The notes: generated by a model not told the origin, from the sequence alone. Positions 34,451 to 44,826 are shown, counted from the first letter of the stretch. The stretch: 57,670 nucleotides of DNA from Pseudomonadota bacterium (GCA_021847605.1 JAJZQN010000026.1:1-57670); one strand, 5' to 3'. Numbers and translations are program-made.

Positions 34451-34999
34451 ATGGGTGATATGAGCAAGGAGCCTTCCATGGAGGAGATACTTTCCTCCAT
34501 CAAGCGCATCATCGCCGAAGAAGGCGAAACCGCGGTTCAAACGGCCCCGCGTCGTGGACGGTCTGATGCGGCTGCTCGTAACGCCCCGGTGATTGCGCCC
34601 GGTGCCGTTGCCGACGAAACGCCCGAATCGGCAGAAAAGCCGGCCTTCGTGCCTTCCTCCTTCGTGCCGATGGTGGAAGAGGTGCTGGAACTGACCGATC
34701 AGGCAGAACCGGAGGTTGTCATGCCCCCCGCATCCCCCAAGTCCGCCCCGTCCGCTGCCTCTGCCAGCGGCGAAAAGGCCGAATCGATTCTCTCGGTCGA
34801 AAGCGAAGTCGCTGCGCGCCATTCCCTGTCCGCCCTGTCGTCGATGATGATTGCGCCCAAGGATGGCGGCGACAATACGCTCGACGGCCTGGTCCGTGCG
34901 ATGCTGAAGCCTATGCTGAAGGAATGGCTGGACGCCCGCCTGCCGCAACTGGTCGAAGAAATGGTGGCGAAGGAAATCGCCCGCATAACGGGGCGCTGA
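34451..34999 (+). CDS. popZ: PopZ-like polar organising protein (DUF2497)
   Basis: This 182-residue protein has the PopZ N-terminal helix SKEPSMEEILSSIKRIIAEE. An acidic, proline-rich disordered middle (residues 30-130, rich in P, E, A) follows. The C-terminal oligomerisation region is NTLDGLVRAMLKPMLKEWLDARLPQLVEEMVAKEIARI. In Caulobacter PopZ forms polar condensates that anchor ParB-parS and other proteins at the cell pole. The gene is upstream of nothing essential here and is found only in Alphaproteobacteria, supporting the taxonomic call. Start ATG at 34451, with GGGGG nearby. Confidence 0.93.
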   Translation: MGDMSKEPSMEEILSSIKRIIAEEGETAVQTAPRRGRSDAAARNAPVIAPGAVADETPESAEKPAFVPSSFVPMVEEVLELTDQAEPEVVMPPASPKSAPSAASASGEKAESILSVESEVAARHSLSALSSMMIAPKDGGDNTLDGLVRAMLKPMLKEWLDARLPQLVEEMVAKEIARITGR

Positions 35000-35103
35000 T
35001 CCGCCGTCTTGCGATAGGTTCCGTGCGGGCCTAGACCCCTTGCATCCTGACGACATTGGCGACTGGTTCGCCATGTTCGCCTGCTCGATACAAGGGTGAT
35101 TCC

Positions 35104-37131
35104 ATGAAGATGATGTTGCTTGCTGCCGCTGGCGCGATGGCTTTGACCGCTGCGCCGGCGCTGGCGCGTCCGTTCACGCCGGCGGACATGGTGGGGCTGG
35201 ACCGGATCGGGGCGCCGGCCGTGTCGACCGACGGCCAATGGCTGGCCTATCAGCTGCGCAGCACCGACCTTCCCGGCAACAAGGGGCGGATCGACCTCTA
35301 TCTGCTGAATATCGGCAAGGCCGGTGAACAGCCCCGCCTGATCGCGTCGAAGCCGGACAGGAATGAAACGTCGCCGGTCTTCTCGCCCGATGGCACGGCG
35401 CTTTATTTTCAATCCAATGCCAGCGGCGACGATCAATTGTGGCGCGTGGCGCTGTCTGGCGGAGAACCGGTGCAGATCAGCAAGGCGCCCGGCGGCATTT
35501 CCGGTTTCCTGCTCAGCCCCGATGGCAGCAAGGTCGCGCTATGGGCTGATCGCCCGGTCGGCGCAAAGACGATCGACGATATGAAGCCGGATGCACCCAA
35601 GGATGCAGGGTCAGCCCGCGTCTATGAGCAATTGTTCGTGCGTCATTGGGACACATGGTCCGATGGTCAGCGATCGCAGATTTTCGTGATGCCGGTAGCT
35701 GGCGGCCCGGCCGTGTCGGTGATGGGTGGCCTGGTAGGGGACAGCCCGTCCAAGCCCTATGGCGGTGCCGAAGAACTGAGCTGGAGCAAGGACGGGAAGA
35801 CGATTTTCTTCGCCCTGCGTGAAGCAGACAGGATCGAGCCGCTGTCGACCAATCTCGACATTTTTGCCGCGCCTGCCGATGGCAGCGCGGCCCCGGTCAA
35901 CCTGACCGACGCCAATGATGCGACCGACACTATGCCGGTCGTGTCGCCAGACGGAAAATGGCTCGCCTATGCCGCCATGAAGCGTCCAGCCTATGAGGCC
36001 GACCGGCTGGTGCTGATGCTGCGCAACATTGCGACAGGCGAGACGAAGGCGTTGACGGAAGGCTGGGATCGTTCGGTCGGATCGATCGTATGGGAAGCCA
36101 ATGGGAAGGGCATTCTCGTCACCGCCAATGACGTGCTGGACAATCCGGTGTTCCGCGTCGATGCGGCATCGGGCAAGGTTGCGCGCCTGACGGAGAAGGG
36201 CCATGCCGGCAGCGTTCTGCCTTTGCCCAGGGGCGGCTTCGTCTATGCGCTGGACAGCATCCAGTCGCCCGCCGACTTCTGGAAGATGCCCGCCAAGGGT
36301 AAGCCCGTTCGCCTGACCGACGTCAACGCGGCGAAACTGGCGGGCGTCGATGACGTGTCGGTCGAACGCTACAGCTTCAAGGGCGCCAAAGGCGACACGG
36401 TCTGGGGCCAGATCGTGAAGCCGAAAGGCGTGAGCGGCAAGCTGCCGGTCGCTTTCCTCGTCCACGGTGGGCCACAGGGCAGCTTCAGCGACTCATGGTC
36501 CTATCGCTGGAATCCCAAGGCGTTTGCCGCCCATGGCTATGCCGCAGTGATCGTCGATTTCCATGGCTCTACCGGCTATGGACAGGCCTTCACCGACAGC
36601 ATCAACAAGGATTGGGGCGGCAAGCCGCTGGAAGACCTGAAGCTGGGCCTTGCCGCCGCCGCTGCGAAGGATGTTCAGGTCGATGCCGGTAACGCCTGCG
36701 CGCTGGGCGCCAGCTATGGCGGCTATATGATGAACTGGATCGAGGGGCTATGGGCCGACGGTTTCAAATGCATCGTCCAGCATGACGGCGTGTTCGACGC
36801 CCGCGCCATGGCCTATGAAACCGAAGAATTGTGGTTCGACGAGTGGGAACATGGCGGTCCCTATTATGAAAAGCCGGAAGAATTCGAGAAATGGAACCCG
36901 GTGAACCATGTCGCCGCATGGAAGACGCCGATGCTGGTCGTGACCGGCGAAAAGGATTTCCGCATCCCCTATACACAGGGACTGGCCGCCTTCACCGCGC
37001 TTCAGCGGCGGGATATTCCTTCAAAGCTGCTCGTCTTCCCCGATGAGAATCACTGGGTGCTAAAGCCCAAAAACTCGCTGCAATGGTATGGCGAGGCGCT
37101 GGGCTGGCTGGACAAGTGGACGGGTAAGTAA
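35104..37131 (+). CDS. S9-family prolyl oligopeptidase, exported
   Basis: ATG at 35104 follows AAGGGTGA and gives 675 residues with a signal peptide (LTAAPALA-R). Residues ~30-410 form a beta-propeller with several WD-like repeats (SPDGTALYFQSN, SPDGSKVALWAD, SPDGKWLAYAA). The alpha/beta hydrolase domain (440-675) carries S537 in GASYGGYM, D618 in TGEKDFRIPY and H650 in PDENHWV. Such S9C/DPP-like enzymes cut peptides from proteins in the periplasm. All catalytic residues are intact. It follows popZ by 104 bp. A 24-bp perfect palindrome begins 5 nt after the stop. Confidence 0.92.
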   Translation: MKMMLLAAAGAMALTAAPALARPFTPADMVGLDRIGAPAVSTDGQWLAYQLRSTDLPGNKGRIDLYLLNIGKAGEQPRLIASKPDRNETSPVFSPDGTALYFQSNASGDDQLWRVALSGGEPVQISKAPGGISGFLLSPDGSKVALWADRPVGAKTIDDMKPDAPKDAGSARVYEQLFVRHWDTWSDGQRSQIFVMPVAGGPAVSVMGGLVGDSPSKPYGGAEELSWSKDGKTIFFALREADRIEPLSTNLDIFAAPADGSAAPVNLTDANDATDTMPVVSPDGKWLAYAAMKRPAYEADRLVLMLRNIATGETKALTEGWDRSVGSIVWEANGKGILVTANDVLDNPVFRVDAASGKVARLTEKGHAGSVLPLPRGGFVYALDSIQSPADFWKMPAKGKPVRLTDVNAAKLAGVDDVSVERYSFKGAKGDTVWGQIVKPKGVSGKLPVAFLVHGGPQGSFSDSWSYRWNPKAFAAHGYAAVIVDFHGSTGYGQAFTDSINKDWGGKPLEDLKLGLAAAAAKDVQVDAGNACALGASYGGYMMNWIEGLWADGFKCIVQHDGVFDARAMAYETEELWFDEWEHGGPYYEKPEEFEKWNPVNHVAAWKTPMLVVTGEKDFRIPYTQGLAAFTALQRRDIPSKLLVFPDENHWVLKPKNSLQWYGEALGWLDKWTGK

Positions 37132-37135
37132 GCAG

Positions 37136-37159
37136 GCTATCGCCAATATTGGCGATAGC
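37136..37159. repeat. Perfect 24-bp palindrome after the S9 peptidase gene
   Basis: GCTATCGCCAAT is followed immediately by its exact reverse complement, with no loop. It begins 5 nt past the peptidase stop and lacks a T-run, so a protein-binding site or a cruciform is as likely as a terminator. Confidence 0.8.
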
Positions 37160-37262
37160 ATCGAAAATGGATCGGTTCTTTCGGTATAATCGATGCCGTC
37201 CACAATGCTTGCATCCATAATGGTCGTGTCGGCGCGATCCATCATCGTGCCGACATAGTAAT

Positions 37263-37298
37263 CCCGTGAAGCGCATCTGCGCGATCATTTTACGGGGG
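37263..37298 (+). promoter_or_regulatory. Possible hairpin over the ribosome site of the 58-aa gene
   Basis: CCCGT (37263-37267) can pair with ACGGG (37292-37296), enclosing GCGC-ATCT-GCGC (37271-37282). The last bases belong to the ACGGGGG purine stretch that is the likely ribosome site of the gene at 37304. Such a fold could hide the site. Pairing is seen in sequence; regulation is speculative. Confidence 0.3.
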
Positions 37299-37303
37299 TT
37301 TCT

Positions 37304-37480
37304 ATGTATCAGCACACGATATCCTATGGCGGCCGCTCTTATAATGTAACGACGCCGACGCATGTTGACGATCATCCAACCGATGACGATTGGGTGAAAC
37401 GGAATGCTCACTACATTCAGGCCGCTGCAAATATCGCGACTGTCGTGGGTGTTGTGGTGAAACTTAAGCCACGCCGCTGA
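37304..37480 (+). CDS. Small hypothetical protein, 58 aa
   Basis: ATG at 37304 lies 5 bp past a GGGGG ribosome site, and TGA ends at 37480. The product begins MYQHTISYGGRSYNV and continues TTPTHVDDHPTDDDWVKR. It then has a hydrophobic helix AAANIATVVGVVVKL and a basic end KPRR, so it may be a short membrane-associated peptide. A hairpin terminator lies 11 nt past the stop, which supports a real single gene. Codon use is less GC-rich than in the neighbours. I recognise no family. It is the only ORF I can support in the ~450-bp gap between the S9 peptidase and valS. Confidence 0.5.
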   Translation: MYQHTISYGGRSYNVTTPTHVDDHPTDDDWVKRNAHYIQAAANIATVVGVVVKLKPRR

Positions 37481-37490
37481 CCGAACAGAA

Positions 37491-37514
37491 GGGGGCAAGG
37501 TCGCTGCCCCCTTT
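37491..37514 (+). terminator. Terminator after the 58-aa gene
   Basis: GGGGGCA (37491-37497) pairs with TGCCCCC (37505-37511) around a 7-nt loop, followed by TTT. It ends transcription before valS. Confidence 0.7.
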
Positions 37515-37584
37515 CAACTATATGTGTCGCATGATCGGCACGCGGGCTATTTGATCTTGGCGCAGGTCCGGCTAAAGGCCAGCC

Positions 37585-40284
37585 ATGACCGAGCTGCCCA
37601 AAACATTCGACCCCGCCGACATCGAAACCCGCTGGTACGCCCATTGGGAAGATAAGGGACTGTTCCGCCCCGAACGCCCCGACGCGACGCCCTTCACCAT
37701 CGTGAACCCGCCGCCGAACGTGACGGGCAGCCTGCATATCGGCCATGCGCTCGACAACACGTTGCAGGACATCGTGATCCGCTACGAGCGTCTGCGCGGC
37801 AAGGATGCTTTGTGGGTGGTCGGCACCGACCATGCCGGCATCGCGACGCAGATGGTCGTGGAGCGCCAGCTCAACGCCCAGCAGCAAAAGCGCACCGATT
37901 TCACCCGCGACGAATTCGTCGCCAAGGTGTGGGAATGGAAGGCCGAGAGCGGCGGCGCGATCACGCGCCAGTTGCGGCGGCTGGGCTGCTCCATGGACTG
38001 GGCGAATGAACGCTTCACCATGGATGAGGGCTTTTCGAAGGCGGTCATCAAGACCTTCGTGGAACTGCACAAGCGCGGCCTGCTCTATCGCGACAAGCGT
38101 CTGGTGAATTGGGACCCGCATTTCCGCTCCGCCATCTCCGACCTTGAGGTCGAGACGGTCGAAACGAAGGGCGGCTTCTGGCGCTTCCGCTATCCGCTGG
38201 CGGATGGCGTAACGCTCGCGGACGGCAGCGACCATATCGTCGTCGCAACCACGCGGCCCGAAACGATGCTGGCCGATATGGCGATTGCCGTGCATCCCGA
38301 CGATGCGCGGTACAAGGATGTCATCGGCAAGGAAATCCTCCAGCCGATCACCGGACGCCGTTTTAAGATCGTGGCCGACGAACATGCCGATCCTGAACTG
38401 GGTACCGGCGCGGTCAAGATCACACCCGGCCATGACTTCAACGACTTCGATGTGGGCAAGCGCGCGGGCTTCAAGGCCGGTGAGATGCTCAACATGTTCG
38501 ATGCCGACGCCAATGTCGTGCAGACGGCCGACGGCCTGATCCCCGATCGTTTCATTGGCCTGCACCGCTTCCGCAAGGATGGCGTCGATGGCGCGCGCGA
38601 AGCCGTGGTAGCGGAGATGAAGGAACTGGGCTTCCTCGTCCCCCATGTCACGAAAAACAAGGAAGGCGAGGAGGTCGTCGCCGACTTCGAGCCGCGCACT
38701 ATCCAGACGCCGTTTGGCGACCGTTCCAACGTGGTCATCGAACCATGGCTGACCGATCAATGGTATGTCGACGCGCAAAAGCTGGCCATCGCGCCGATGC
38801 AGGCGGTGCGCGACGGCGCGATCGAGATCGTGCCCAAGACGTGGGAAAAGACCTTCTTCAACTGGATGGAGAATATCCAGCCCTGGTGCGTCTCGCGCCA
38901 GCTCTGGTGGGGCCATCAGATCCCGGCATGGTTCGACGAGGACGGCAACTCCTATGTCGCCGAAAGCGAAGCCGAGGCACAGGCGCTGGCCGGCAACAAG
39001 GTGCTGACCCGCGATCCCGACGTCCTCGACACATGGTTCTCGTCTGCGCTGTGGCCGTTCGGCACGCTGGGCTGGCCGGAGCCGACCGAGAAGCTGTCGC
39101 GCCATTATCCCAATGATCTGCTGATCAGCGGCTTCGACATTCTCTTCTTCTGGGACGCTCGCATGGCGATGCAGGGGATGGAGTTCATGGGCGCGGTTCC
39201 ATGGAAAAAGCTCTATCTGCACGGCCTCGTCCGCGCGGCGGATGGCCAGAAAATGTCCAAGTCCAAGGGCAATGTGGTCGACCCGCTGGGCCTGATCGAC
39301 AAGTTCGGCGCGGATGCGCTGCGCTTCTTCATGGCGGCGATGGAAAGCCAGGGCCGCGACGTGAAGATGGATGAAAAGCGGGTCGAGGGATACCGCAACT
39401 TCGCGACCAAGCTGTGGAACGCCGCGCGCTTCCTCCAGTCGAATGGCGTGACCGCCTCGACGACGCATGAAGCACCGCACGCCACGCTGCCGGTCAACCG
39501 CTGGATCATCGCGGAAACGGTCGCGACCGTGCAGGCGATCGACACGGCGATGACCGAACTGCGTTTCGACGCGGCGGCCAACGCCATCTATCACTTCGTC
39601 TGGGACCAGTTCTGTGACTGGTATATCGAACTGACGAAGGGCGCGATGGATGACGAGACAAAGGCCGTCGCGGGATGGGCGTTCGACCAGATCCTCGTCA
39701 TGCTGCATCCCTTCATGCCGTTCATCACCGAAGAATTATGGCACCTGACCGGCGACCGCGCGAACGAACTGATCGTCGCGCAATGGCCGCAGGCGCTTGC
39801 AGCGGTGGACAGCGATGCACAGGCGGAAATCGACTGGCTGATCCGTCTCGTCAGCGCGATCCGTACCGCCCGCACCGAACTCAATGTGCCGCCGGGCGCC
39901 AAGCTGCCGATGGTGGTGCGCGACGGATCGGAAGAAACGCATCGCCGTCTGGATCGTCAGGGTGTGGCGCTGGCCCGTCTTGGCCGTGTCGAGAGCCTGA
40001 CCTTCGGCGAGCCGCCAGCCGGCGGCGCGGCGCAGATCGTGGTGGATGAAGCGACCTTCATCCTGCCGCTGGAAGGCGTGATTGACATTGCGGCGGAAAA
40101 GACTCGCCTTGCCAAGGCGCTGGCCGCGGCGGAGAAGGAGCGGGATGCTCTGGGCGGTCGCCTGTCCAACCCCAGCTTCGTCGAAAAAGCCAAGCCCGAA
40201 GCCGTCGCCAAAGCGCGTGAGGACCATGCGGAAAAGACCGCCGAAGCCGAACGGCTGAAGGCGGCGCTGGACCGTCTGGGGTAA
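37585..40284 (+). CDS. valS: Valyl-tRNA synthetase
   Basis: This 899-residue class I synthetase has the nucleotide motif HIGH at 51-54 (GSLHIGHAL) and KMSKSK at 556-561. The CP1 editing domain has [19 protein letters not shown] and [12 protein letters not shown]. The anticodon-binding region (~620-800) includes NAARFLQS and [13 protein letters not shown]. The C-terminal coiled coil (840-899: [26 protein letters not shown]...) is typical of ValS. The enzyme charges tRNA-Val and edits threonine. Start ATG at 37585. The opposite strand has a long open frame that is a shadow. Confidence 0.98.
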   Translation: MTELPKTFDPADIETRWYAHWEDKGLFRPERPDATPFTIVNPPPNVTGSLHIGHALDNTLQDIVIRYERLRGKDALWVVGTDHAGIATQMVVERQLNAQQQKRTDFTRDEFVAKVWEWKAESGGAITRQLRRLGCSMDWANERFTMDEGFSKAVIKTFVELHKRGLLYRDKRLVNWDPHFRSAISDLEVETVETKGGFWRFRYPLADGVTLADGSDHIVVATTRPETMLADMAIAVHPDDARYKDVIGKEILQPITGRRFKIVADEHADPELGTGAVKITPGHDFNDFDVGKRAGFKAGEMLNMFDADANVVQTADGLIPDRFIGLHRFRKDGVDGAREAVVAEMKELGFLVPHVTKNKEGEEVVADFEPRTIQTPFGDRSNVVIEPWLTDQWYVDAQKLAIAPMQAVRDGAIEIVPKTWEKTFFNWMENIQPWCVSRQLWWGHQIPAWFDEDGNSYVAESEAEAQALAGNKVLTRDPDVLDTWFSSALWPFGTLGWPEPTEKLSRHYPNDLLISGFDILFFWDARMAMQGMEFMGAVPWKKLYLHGLVRAADGQKMSKSKGNVVDPLGLIDKFGADALRFFMAAMESQGRDVKMDEKRVEGYRNFATKLWNAARFLQSNGVTASTTHEAPHATLPVNRWIIAETVATVQAIDTAMTELRFDAAANAIYHFVWDQFCDWYIELTKGAMDDETKAVAGWAFDQILVMLHPFMPFITEELWHLTGDRANELIVAQWPQALAAVDSDAQAEIDWLIRLVSAIRTARTELNVPPGAKLPMVVRDGSEETHRRLDRQGVALARLGRVESLTFGEPPAGGAAQIVVDEATFILPLEGVIDIAAEKTRLAKALAAAEKERDALGGRLSNPSFVEKAKPEAVAKAREDHAEKTAEAERLKAALDRLG

Positions 40285-40292
40285 TGATTGTT

Positions 40293-40404
40293 CCTCCCCT
40301 GTAAGGGGAGGGGGACCACGAAGTGGTGAAGGGGTGTCGCCCTATCGATAAAGAGACACCCCTCCGTCTGGCCTTAGGCCATCCACCTCCCCTGCAAGGG
40401 GAGG
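40293..40404. repeat. Nested intergenic repeat, CCTCCCCT...AGGGGAGG type
   Basis: CCTCCCCT-GTA-AGGGGAGG (40293-40311) and CCTCCCCT-GCA-AGGGGAGG (40386-40404) flank an inner inverted pair AGGGGTGTC / GACACCCCT. The whole makes a 110-bp nested palindrome between valS and the MATE gene. Similar GGGAGG elements occur between genes in many sphingomonads. It ends 26 nt before the MATE start. Confidence 0.8.
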
Positions 40405-40430
40405 ATGAGCCAGGAAGCGGGGGAGCGGTG

Positions 40431-41882
40431 ATGAGCGGACCGAGGCAAGGCGCAAAAGACCTGACGCAGGGACCGATCGGATCGACTCTGCTGATGTTCG
40501 CCATTCCGACACTCGCGTCCAACATCCTCCAGTCCCTGAACGGATCGATCAACGCCATCTGGGTCGGCCGCTTTCTGGGCGCGCAGGCGCTGGCCGCGAC
40601 GGCCAACGCCAATATCATCATGTTCCTGATGTTCTCCGTCGTGTTCGGTTTCGGCATGGCGTCGACCGTGATGATCGGGCAGGCAATGGGCGCGCGTGAC
40701 GTCGACGCCGCCCGGCGCGCCTTTGGCTCTGCGGTCGGTTTCTGTTCGATGCTGGGCCTTGCCGTGGCGATCGGGGGCTGGATCGGCGCGCCCGCGCTGC
40801 TGCACCTGCTCGCTACACCGCCAGAGGCGCTGGAATTTGCGCTGGTCTATCTGCGCGTCATCTTCATCGCCATGCCCGCGACCTTGCTGGCCGTCATGGT
40901 GATGATGGGGTTGCGCGGCGCGGGGGACGCGCGCACCCCGCTCATCTTCATGATCGTCAGCGTCGCCATCGACCTGATCCTCAATCCGGTGCTGATATTG
41001 GGTCTGGGGCCGATCCCGGCGTTCGGCATCGCCGGGTCGGCGGCGGCGACGGCGGCGGCCGGTTTCATCAGTTTCATCGGCCTCATCACCTTCACCTATG
41101 CTAAGGATTTGCCGCTACGCCTGCGGGGCGCAGAGCTGCGCTACCTCTGGCCCGCTGCTGCTGAAATGCGGGTGCTGTTAGGCAAGGGGCTGCCCATGGG
41201 GTTGCAGATGATCGTCATGTCGGCCTCCGGCCTCGTCATGATTGGCCTGGTCAATCGCGAAGGGCTGCTGGTCACGGCCGCCTATGGCGCGGCGCAGCAG
41301 ATATGGACCTATCTTCAGATGCCGGCGATGGCGATGGGCGCGGCGGTCAGCGCCATGGCGGCGCACAATGTCGGCGCGGGCCGGTGGGACCGGATCAGCC
41401 GCATCACCGGCTATGGCCTCAGCTATCTGTTGGCCGTGACCGGGGCGATGATCGTCGTCATCCTGCTGTTCCACGCGCCGCTTCTGTCGTTGTTCCTGGG
41501 CCATGACGAGGCAGCGATCGCGGCGGCATGGAATATGCAGTTGCTCGCAAGCTGGAGCTTCATGCTTTTTGGCTGCACCATGATCCTGTTCGGGGTGATG
41601 CGCGCCAATGGGGTGGTGGTGGCGCCGCTCCTCATCCTTATCTTCACCCTGTTCGCGGTGCGGCTGGGCTTTTATCACTTCGCCTATCCCGCCATGGGTG
41701 CCAATGCGCTGTGGGTCAGCTTCCCGGTCGGGTCGGCGACGGCGTTCCTGCTCGCCTGGGCGGTCTATGCGCAGGGCAACTGGCGCAAGGCGAAGCTGAT
41801 GGTGCCGCCCCATGAAGAGGAGTGCCGTGAAGCGGTGAACAGCGAAACCGAACCGGCCGGGCGGATCACGCCGACCGGTTGA
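40431..41882 (+). CDS. MATE-family efflux transporter
   Basis: ATG at 40431 is chosen because the earlier frame crosses a repeat. The 483-residue product has about 12 hydrophobic segments and the MATE pattern in both halves: GSTLLMFAIPTLASNILQSLNGSINAIWVGRFLG, then GKGLPMGLQMIVMSASGLVMIGLVNREG. MATE carriers export drugs and toxic metabolites by sodium or proton antiport. Substrate cannot be read from the sequence. It is separated from valS by a repeat and is convergent with the HerA-like gene. Confidence 0.9.
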   Translation: MSGPRQGAKDLTQGPIGSTLLMFAIPTLASNILQSLNGSINAIWVGRFLGAQALAATANANIIMFLMFSVVFGFGMASTVMIGQAMGARDVDAARRAFGSAVGFCSMLGLAVAIGGWIGAPALLHLLATPPEALEFALVYLRVIFIAMPATLLAVMVMMGLRGAGDARTPLIFMIVSVAIDLILNPVLILGLGPIPAFGIAGSAAATAAAGFISFIGLITFTYAKDLPLRLRGAELRYLWPAAAEMRVLLGKGLPMGLQMIVMSASGLVMIGLVNREGLLVTAAYGAAQQIWTYLQMPAMAMGAAVSAMAAHNVGAGRWDRISRITGYGLSYLLAVTGAMIVVILLFHAPLLSLFLGHDEAAIAAAWNMQLLASWSFMLFGCTMILFGVMRANGVVVAPLLILIFTLFAVRLGFYHFAYPAMGANALWVSFPVGSATAFLLAWAVYAQGNWRKAKLMVPPHEEECREAVNSETEPAGRITPTG

Positions 41883-41885
41883 GTC

Positions 41886-43538
41886 TTACCGACCCTGACT
41901 GCGCCAGCGGGTGATGGTGCGGTCGAGAATATCGGCCTCGCCGCCGGTCTGACGCCACAATTCCGTGAAGCTGGGATCGCTCGATGCCGGGCGACGGCTT
42001 TCCTCCAGATTGTCGAGCGACACGCGGATCGGCACCGCCACGCCTTCGCCGCAGATGATCGCCTCACGATTGCGCAGGGCGGGAATCGAATCGAGGAAGC
42101 CACGCGCGCCTTCGGGCATGGCAGCCTTTACGAAGGCCTGATCCCGGTCGTTGTTGAGGCGCATGGAAATGATGGTGCCGCATTGCGACAGCACGCCTTC
42201 GGCAAGGTCGGAGGGGCGCTGGGTGATGAGGCCCAGCGACACGCCATATTTGCGGCCTTCCTTGGCAATGCGTTCCAATATCTTGCGCACCGCCTGACCC
42301 GCGCCGATGGTCGAGTTGGGGATATAGCGATGCGCTTCTTCGCACACGAGCAGGATGGGGCGTTGCGGTTCGTCCCGCGACCAGATCGCATAGTCGAAGA
42401 CGAGGCGGGAAAGCACCGACACCACGGTCGATGTGATGTCCGACGGCATGGCCGACACATCGATGATCGATATGGGTTTGCCGTTGGAGGGCAGGCGGAA
42501 AATCTTGGCGATGAACGCCTGCATCGTGTCGGCGACCAGCATGCCGGAGAACATGAAGCTGTATCGCGGGTCTGCCTTGATCTCGTCGATCTTGGTCTTG
42601 AGGCGCATATAGGGCAGCGAATTGGTGCCCTTGTCCAGCTTCCCCATCTCATTTTGCAGGATCGTCGTCAGGTCCGACAACAGGTAGGGAACGGGCGAAT
42701 CGACGGTCAGTCGGCCGATGCTTTCGGCCAGACGGTTCTTCATCCGCGCTGCCAACAGGCATTTGGCCAATATGTCGCTATCTATGGTCCGGTCGGCGCC
42801 CTGCGAGGTTACAAACACCTCGCAATGCTCCTCGAAATTCATCAGCCAATAGGGCAGGGCCAGATTGCTGACGTCATAGACGGCGCCATTGCTGGCAAAG
42901 GCTGCACCATATTCGCCATGCGGATCGATCATGACGATATGCCCCTGTGGTGACAGGTCGCATATGCGGTGCAGGATCAGCGCGGCGCTGGTCGATTTAC
43001 CCGTACCTGTCGAACCCAGCAGCGCGAAATGCTTGCCCAGCATGGAATCGACATAGAGGGCGGCTCGCGTGTCGGCGGTCGGATAGACCGTGCCGATTTC
43101 GACATTGGGCCGTTCATCGGCGGCATAGATTTGCCGCATGTCATGGCTGGACACCGGATAGATTTCGGTGCCGGGCGTGGGATAGCGGGTAACGCCGCGA
43201 CGGAAATGGTGGATGCGGCCGGTTTGCGCGTCCTCGTCGCCTTCGCCCAGAAAATCGATGTCGGCGACGATGGCGCCATTCTGGTCCATGCTCATCGTAC
43301 GGACGCTGGCGATCAGCAGATAGGCGCCTGCGCGCATCTTCACCTGACTGCCGACCTGACCCGCCATGGCGACGCACGGGTCCATATCCATAGCCAGCAA
43401 AGCCAGCCGTTGCGGATCGATCATGATTTTGGAACTCGCCCCGGCGATTTCGAACACCATGCCCATGGCCTGCCCGAAAGCCGGCGTAGCAGACGCTGTA
43501 GCCGTGGAAAAAACATGCGCGCCCGGCATCTGCGTCAT
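41886..43538 (-). CDS. HerA-like ATPase (DUF87/HAS-barrel)
   Basis: This 550-residue protein has an N-terminal HAS-barrel-like beta region (1-165) and a RecA/FtsK-type ATPase. Walker A is GSTGTGKS (175-182), then HIVMIDPHGEYGAAF. Walker B is ILLVCEEAHRYIP, and the C-terminal arginine-containing motif GLITQRPSDLAEGVLSQCGTII is typical. HerA forms hexameric DNA translocases. In archaea it works with NurA in end resection; bacterial copies sometimes serve defence or conjugation. No NurA-like or Sir2 nuclease gene is adjacent, so its partner is unknown. The gene stands alone. Confidence 0.87.
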   Translation of the reverse strand: MTQMPGAHVFSTATASATPAFGQAMGMVFEIAGASSKIMIDPQRLALLAMDMDPCVAMAGQVGSQVKMRAGAYLLIASVRTMSMDQNGAIVADIDFLGEGDEDAQTGRIHHFRRGVTRYPTPGTEIYPVSSHDMRQIYAADERPNVEIGTVYPTADTRAALYVDSMLGKHFALLGSTGTGKSTSAALILHRICDLSPQGHIVMIDPHGEYGAAFASNGAVYDVSNLALPYWLMNFEEHCEVFVTSQGADRTIDSDILAKCLLAARMKNRLAESIGRLTVDSPVPYLLSDLTTILQNEMGKLDKGTNSLPYMRLKTKIDEIKADPRYSFMFSGMLVADTMQAFIAKIFRLPSNGKPISIIDVSAMPSDITSTVVSVLSRLVFDYAIWSRDEPQRPILLVCEEAHRYIPNSTIGAGQAVRKILERIAKEGRKYGVSLGLITQRPSDLAEGVLSQCGTIISMRLNNDRDQAFVKAAMPEGARGFLDSIPALRNREAIICGEGVAVPIRVSLDNLEESRRPASSDPSFTELWRQTGGEADILDRTITRWRSQGR

Positions 43539-43695
43539 AAGCCTTTGTCGTCCCTTGGCCGGGCTAAGGAGACCCGGCGCATCAGGCCGGTTTAGCCATG
43601 AATGGTAAAAAATCGCTTATTCCTTACCATCCGGCATCTGGTGAGTGGGGGAATGGGCGGGGCAGGCGGTTCATCGTGCGCCGGATTGGGGGAAC

Positions 43696-44826
43696 ATGGC
43701 TGCCGCTGAAGCATTGTCATACCGAAACAATCAGGATTGCGTTTTGCCTCAATTGATGCCGACCGATGGAGCGCGTCGCTCCGACGCGATCGCCATAGCG
43801 CGTGTCATTTGCATATTGGGTGTCGTCTATGTCCATGCATGGACCGGGGTGAACGGCGAAGCATTGGCCCTGTTGCGGGGCAGCGCACAGGATAATCTGC
43901 GCTGGACTTTGATGGAGGCGTTCGGACGCAGCGCGGTTCCGTTGCTGGGCCTGATTTCAGGCTGGCTGGTGCAGGGGTCGGGACGGACGCGCGATTGGCG
44001 CGCTCATGTTCAGCGCAAGGCGCGAACCATATTATTGCCCATGGCGCTGTGGAACATATTGGCGATCCTGTTCGTGTCGGGCGCAGCATTGACGCTGGGG
44101 CTGGCGGCGCCAGTGCCTAAATCCCTGTGGTGGGCGTTGGACGAAATCCTGATCGTCACGCGCAATCCGGACATCAATGTACAGATGCCGTTTTTGCGCG
44201 ATCTGTTCCTGTGCATGGTGGCGGCACCGCTGCTGGTGCGCCTGCCCGGCTGGATGGTGGCGATGGTCGCCTTTTTGGCTGCGGCGGCACATATTGCCGG
44301 GCTTGGTCCGCCGGTGCTGATGCGCGCATCGATCCTATTCTTCTTCGCCCTCGGCATGCTGGTGCGTCGTGGCGGCTGGGAGGAGAGGGTCGTGCGATGG
44401 CCACTGGTCGAGACCATGTTGCCCTTCGCGGTGCTGATGCTGTTTCAGCTTTATCGCGCGACGTTGCTGGACGTGCTGCCCAATGACGGCGGCACATGGG
44501 CGCCCCGTGCGCTCGACCTGGCGCTCCGTTTTGCGGCGGCGGTTGCTTTCTGGCGACTGGCCTGGATTGTCGCCGGCAGCCGACTGCGCGGGCCTGTGTT
44601 GCGGATCGAACCCTTTGCCTTCTTCCTTTTCTGCGCCCACCTCATCCTCATCTGGCTGGGCGGGCCGTTTCTGGGCCATGTCTTCGGGCGTATGGGGGCG
44701 CCGCTCTACCCGGTCTATCTGATCCTGCAACCTGCTATGGTGGCTGCGGTTGTCATCCCGATCGGGCTGTTGCTGCGGCGATATATGCCGCGGGCGGCCC
44801 GTATATTGAGCGGTGGACGCCTATAG
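43696..44826 (+). CDS. Acyltransferase 3-family membrane protein
   Basis: The start is uncertain (43645, 43696 or 43756); I use ATG 43696 (376 residues), after GGGGGAAC. About ten membrane segments are present. The family signature is in the first segments: [22 protein letters not shown], where the His of VYVHAW is the conserved catalytic candidate, followed by [15 protein letters not shown] and [15 protein letters not shown]. Such enzymes acetylate or succinylate surface glycans, for example O-antigen or exopolysaccharide (OafA/ExoZ-like). The target is unknown. It is convergent with the LLM gene, overlapping by 6 bp. Confidence 0.85.
   Translation: MAAAEALSYRNNQDCVLPQLMPTDGARRSDAIAIARVICILGVVYVHAWTGVNGEALALLRGSAQDNLRWTLMEAFGRSAVPLLGLISGWLVQGSGRTRDWRAHVQRKARTILLPMALWNILAILFVSGAALTLGLAAPVPKSLWWALDEILIVTRNPDINVQMPFLRDLFLCMVAAPLLVRLPGWMVAMVAFLAAAAHIAGLGPPVLMRASILFFFALGMLVRRGGWEERVVRWPLVETMLPFAVLMLFQLYRATLLDVLPNDGGTWAPRALDLALRFAAAVAFWRLAWIVAGSRLRGPVLRIEPFAFFLFCAHLILIWLGGPFLGHVFGRMGAPLYPVYLILQPAMVAAVVIPIGLLLRRYMPRAARILSGGRL

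Noticed and set aside
37417..39708. Open frame of 763 codons on the minus strand
   Set aside because: It is wholly antisense to valS, whose motifs are complete; the reverse frame stays open because of GC-rich codons.
41886..43538. HerA-based phage defence system
   Set aside because: The HerA-like ATPase has no adjacent nuclease or Sir2 gene, only a MATE exporter and an acyltransferase on the other strand.
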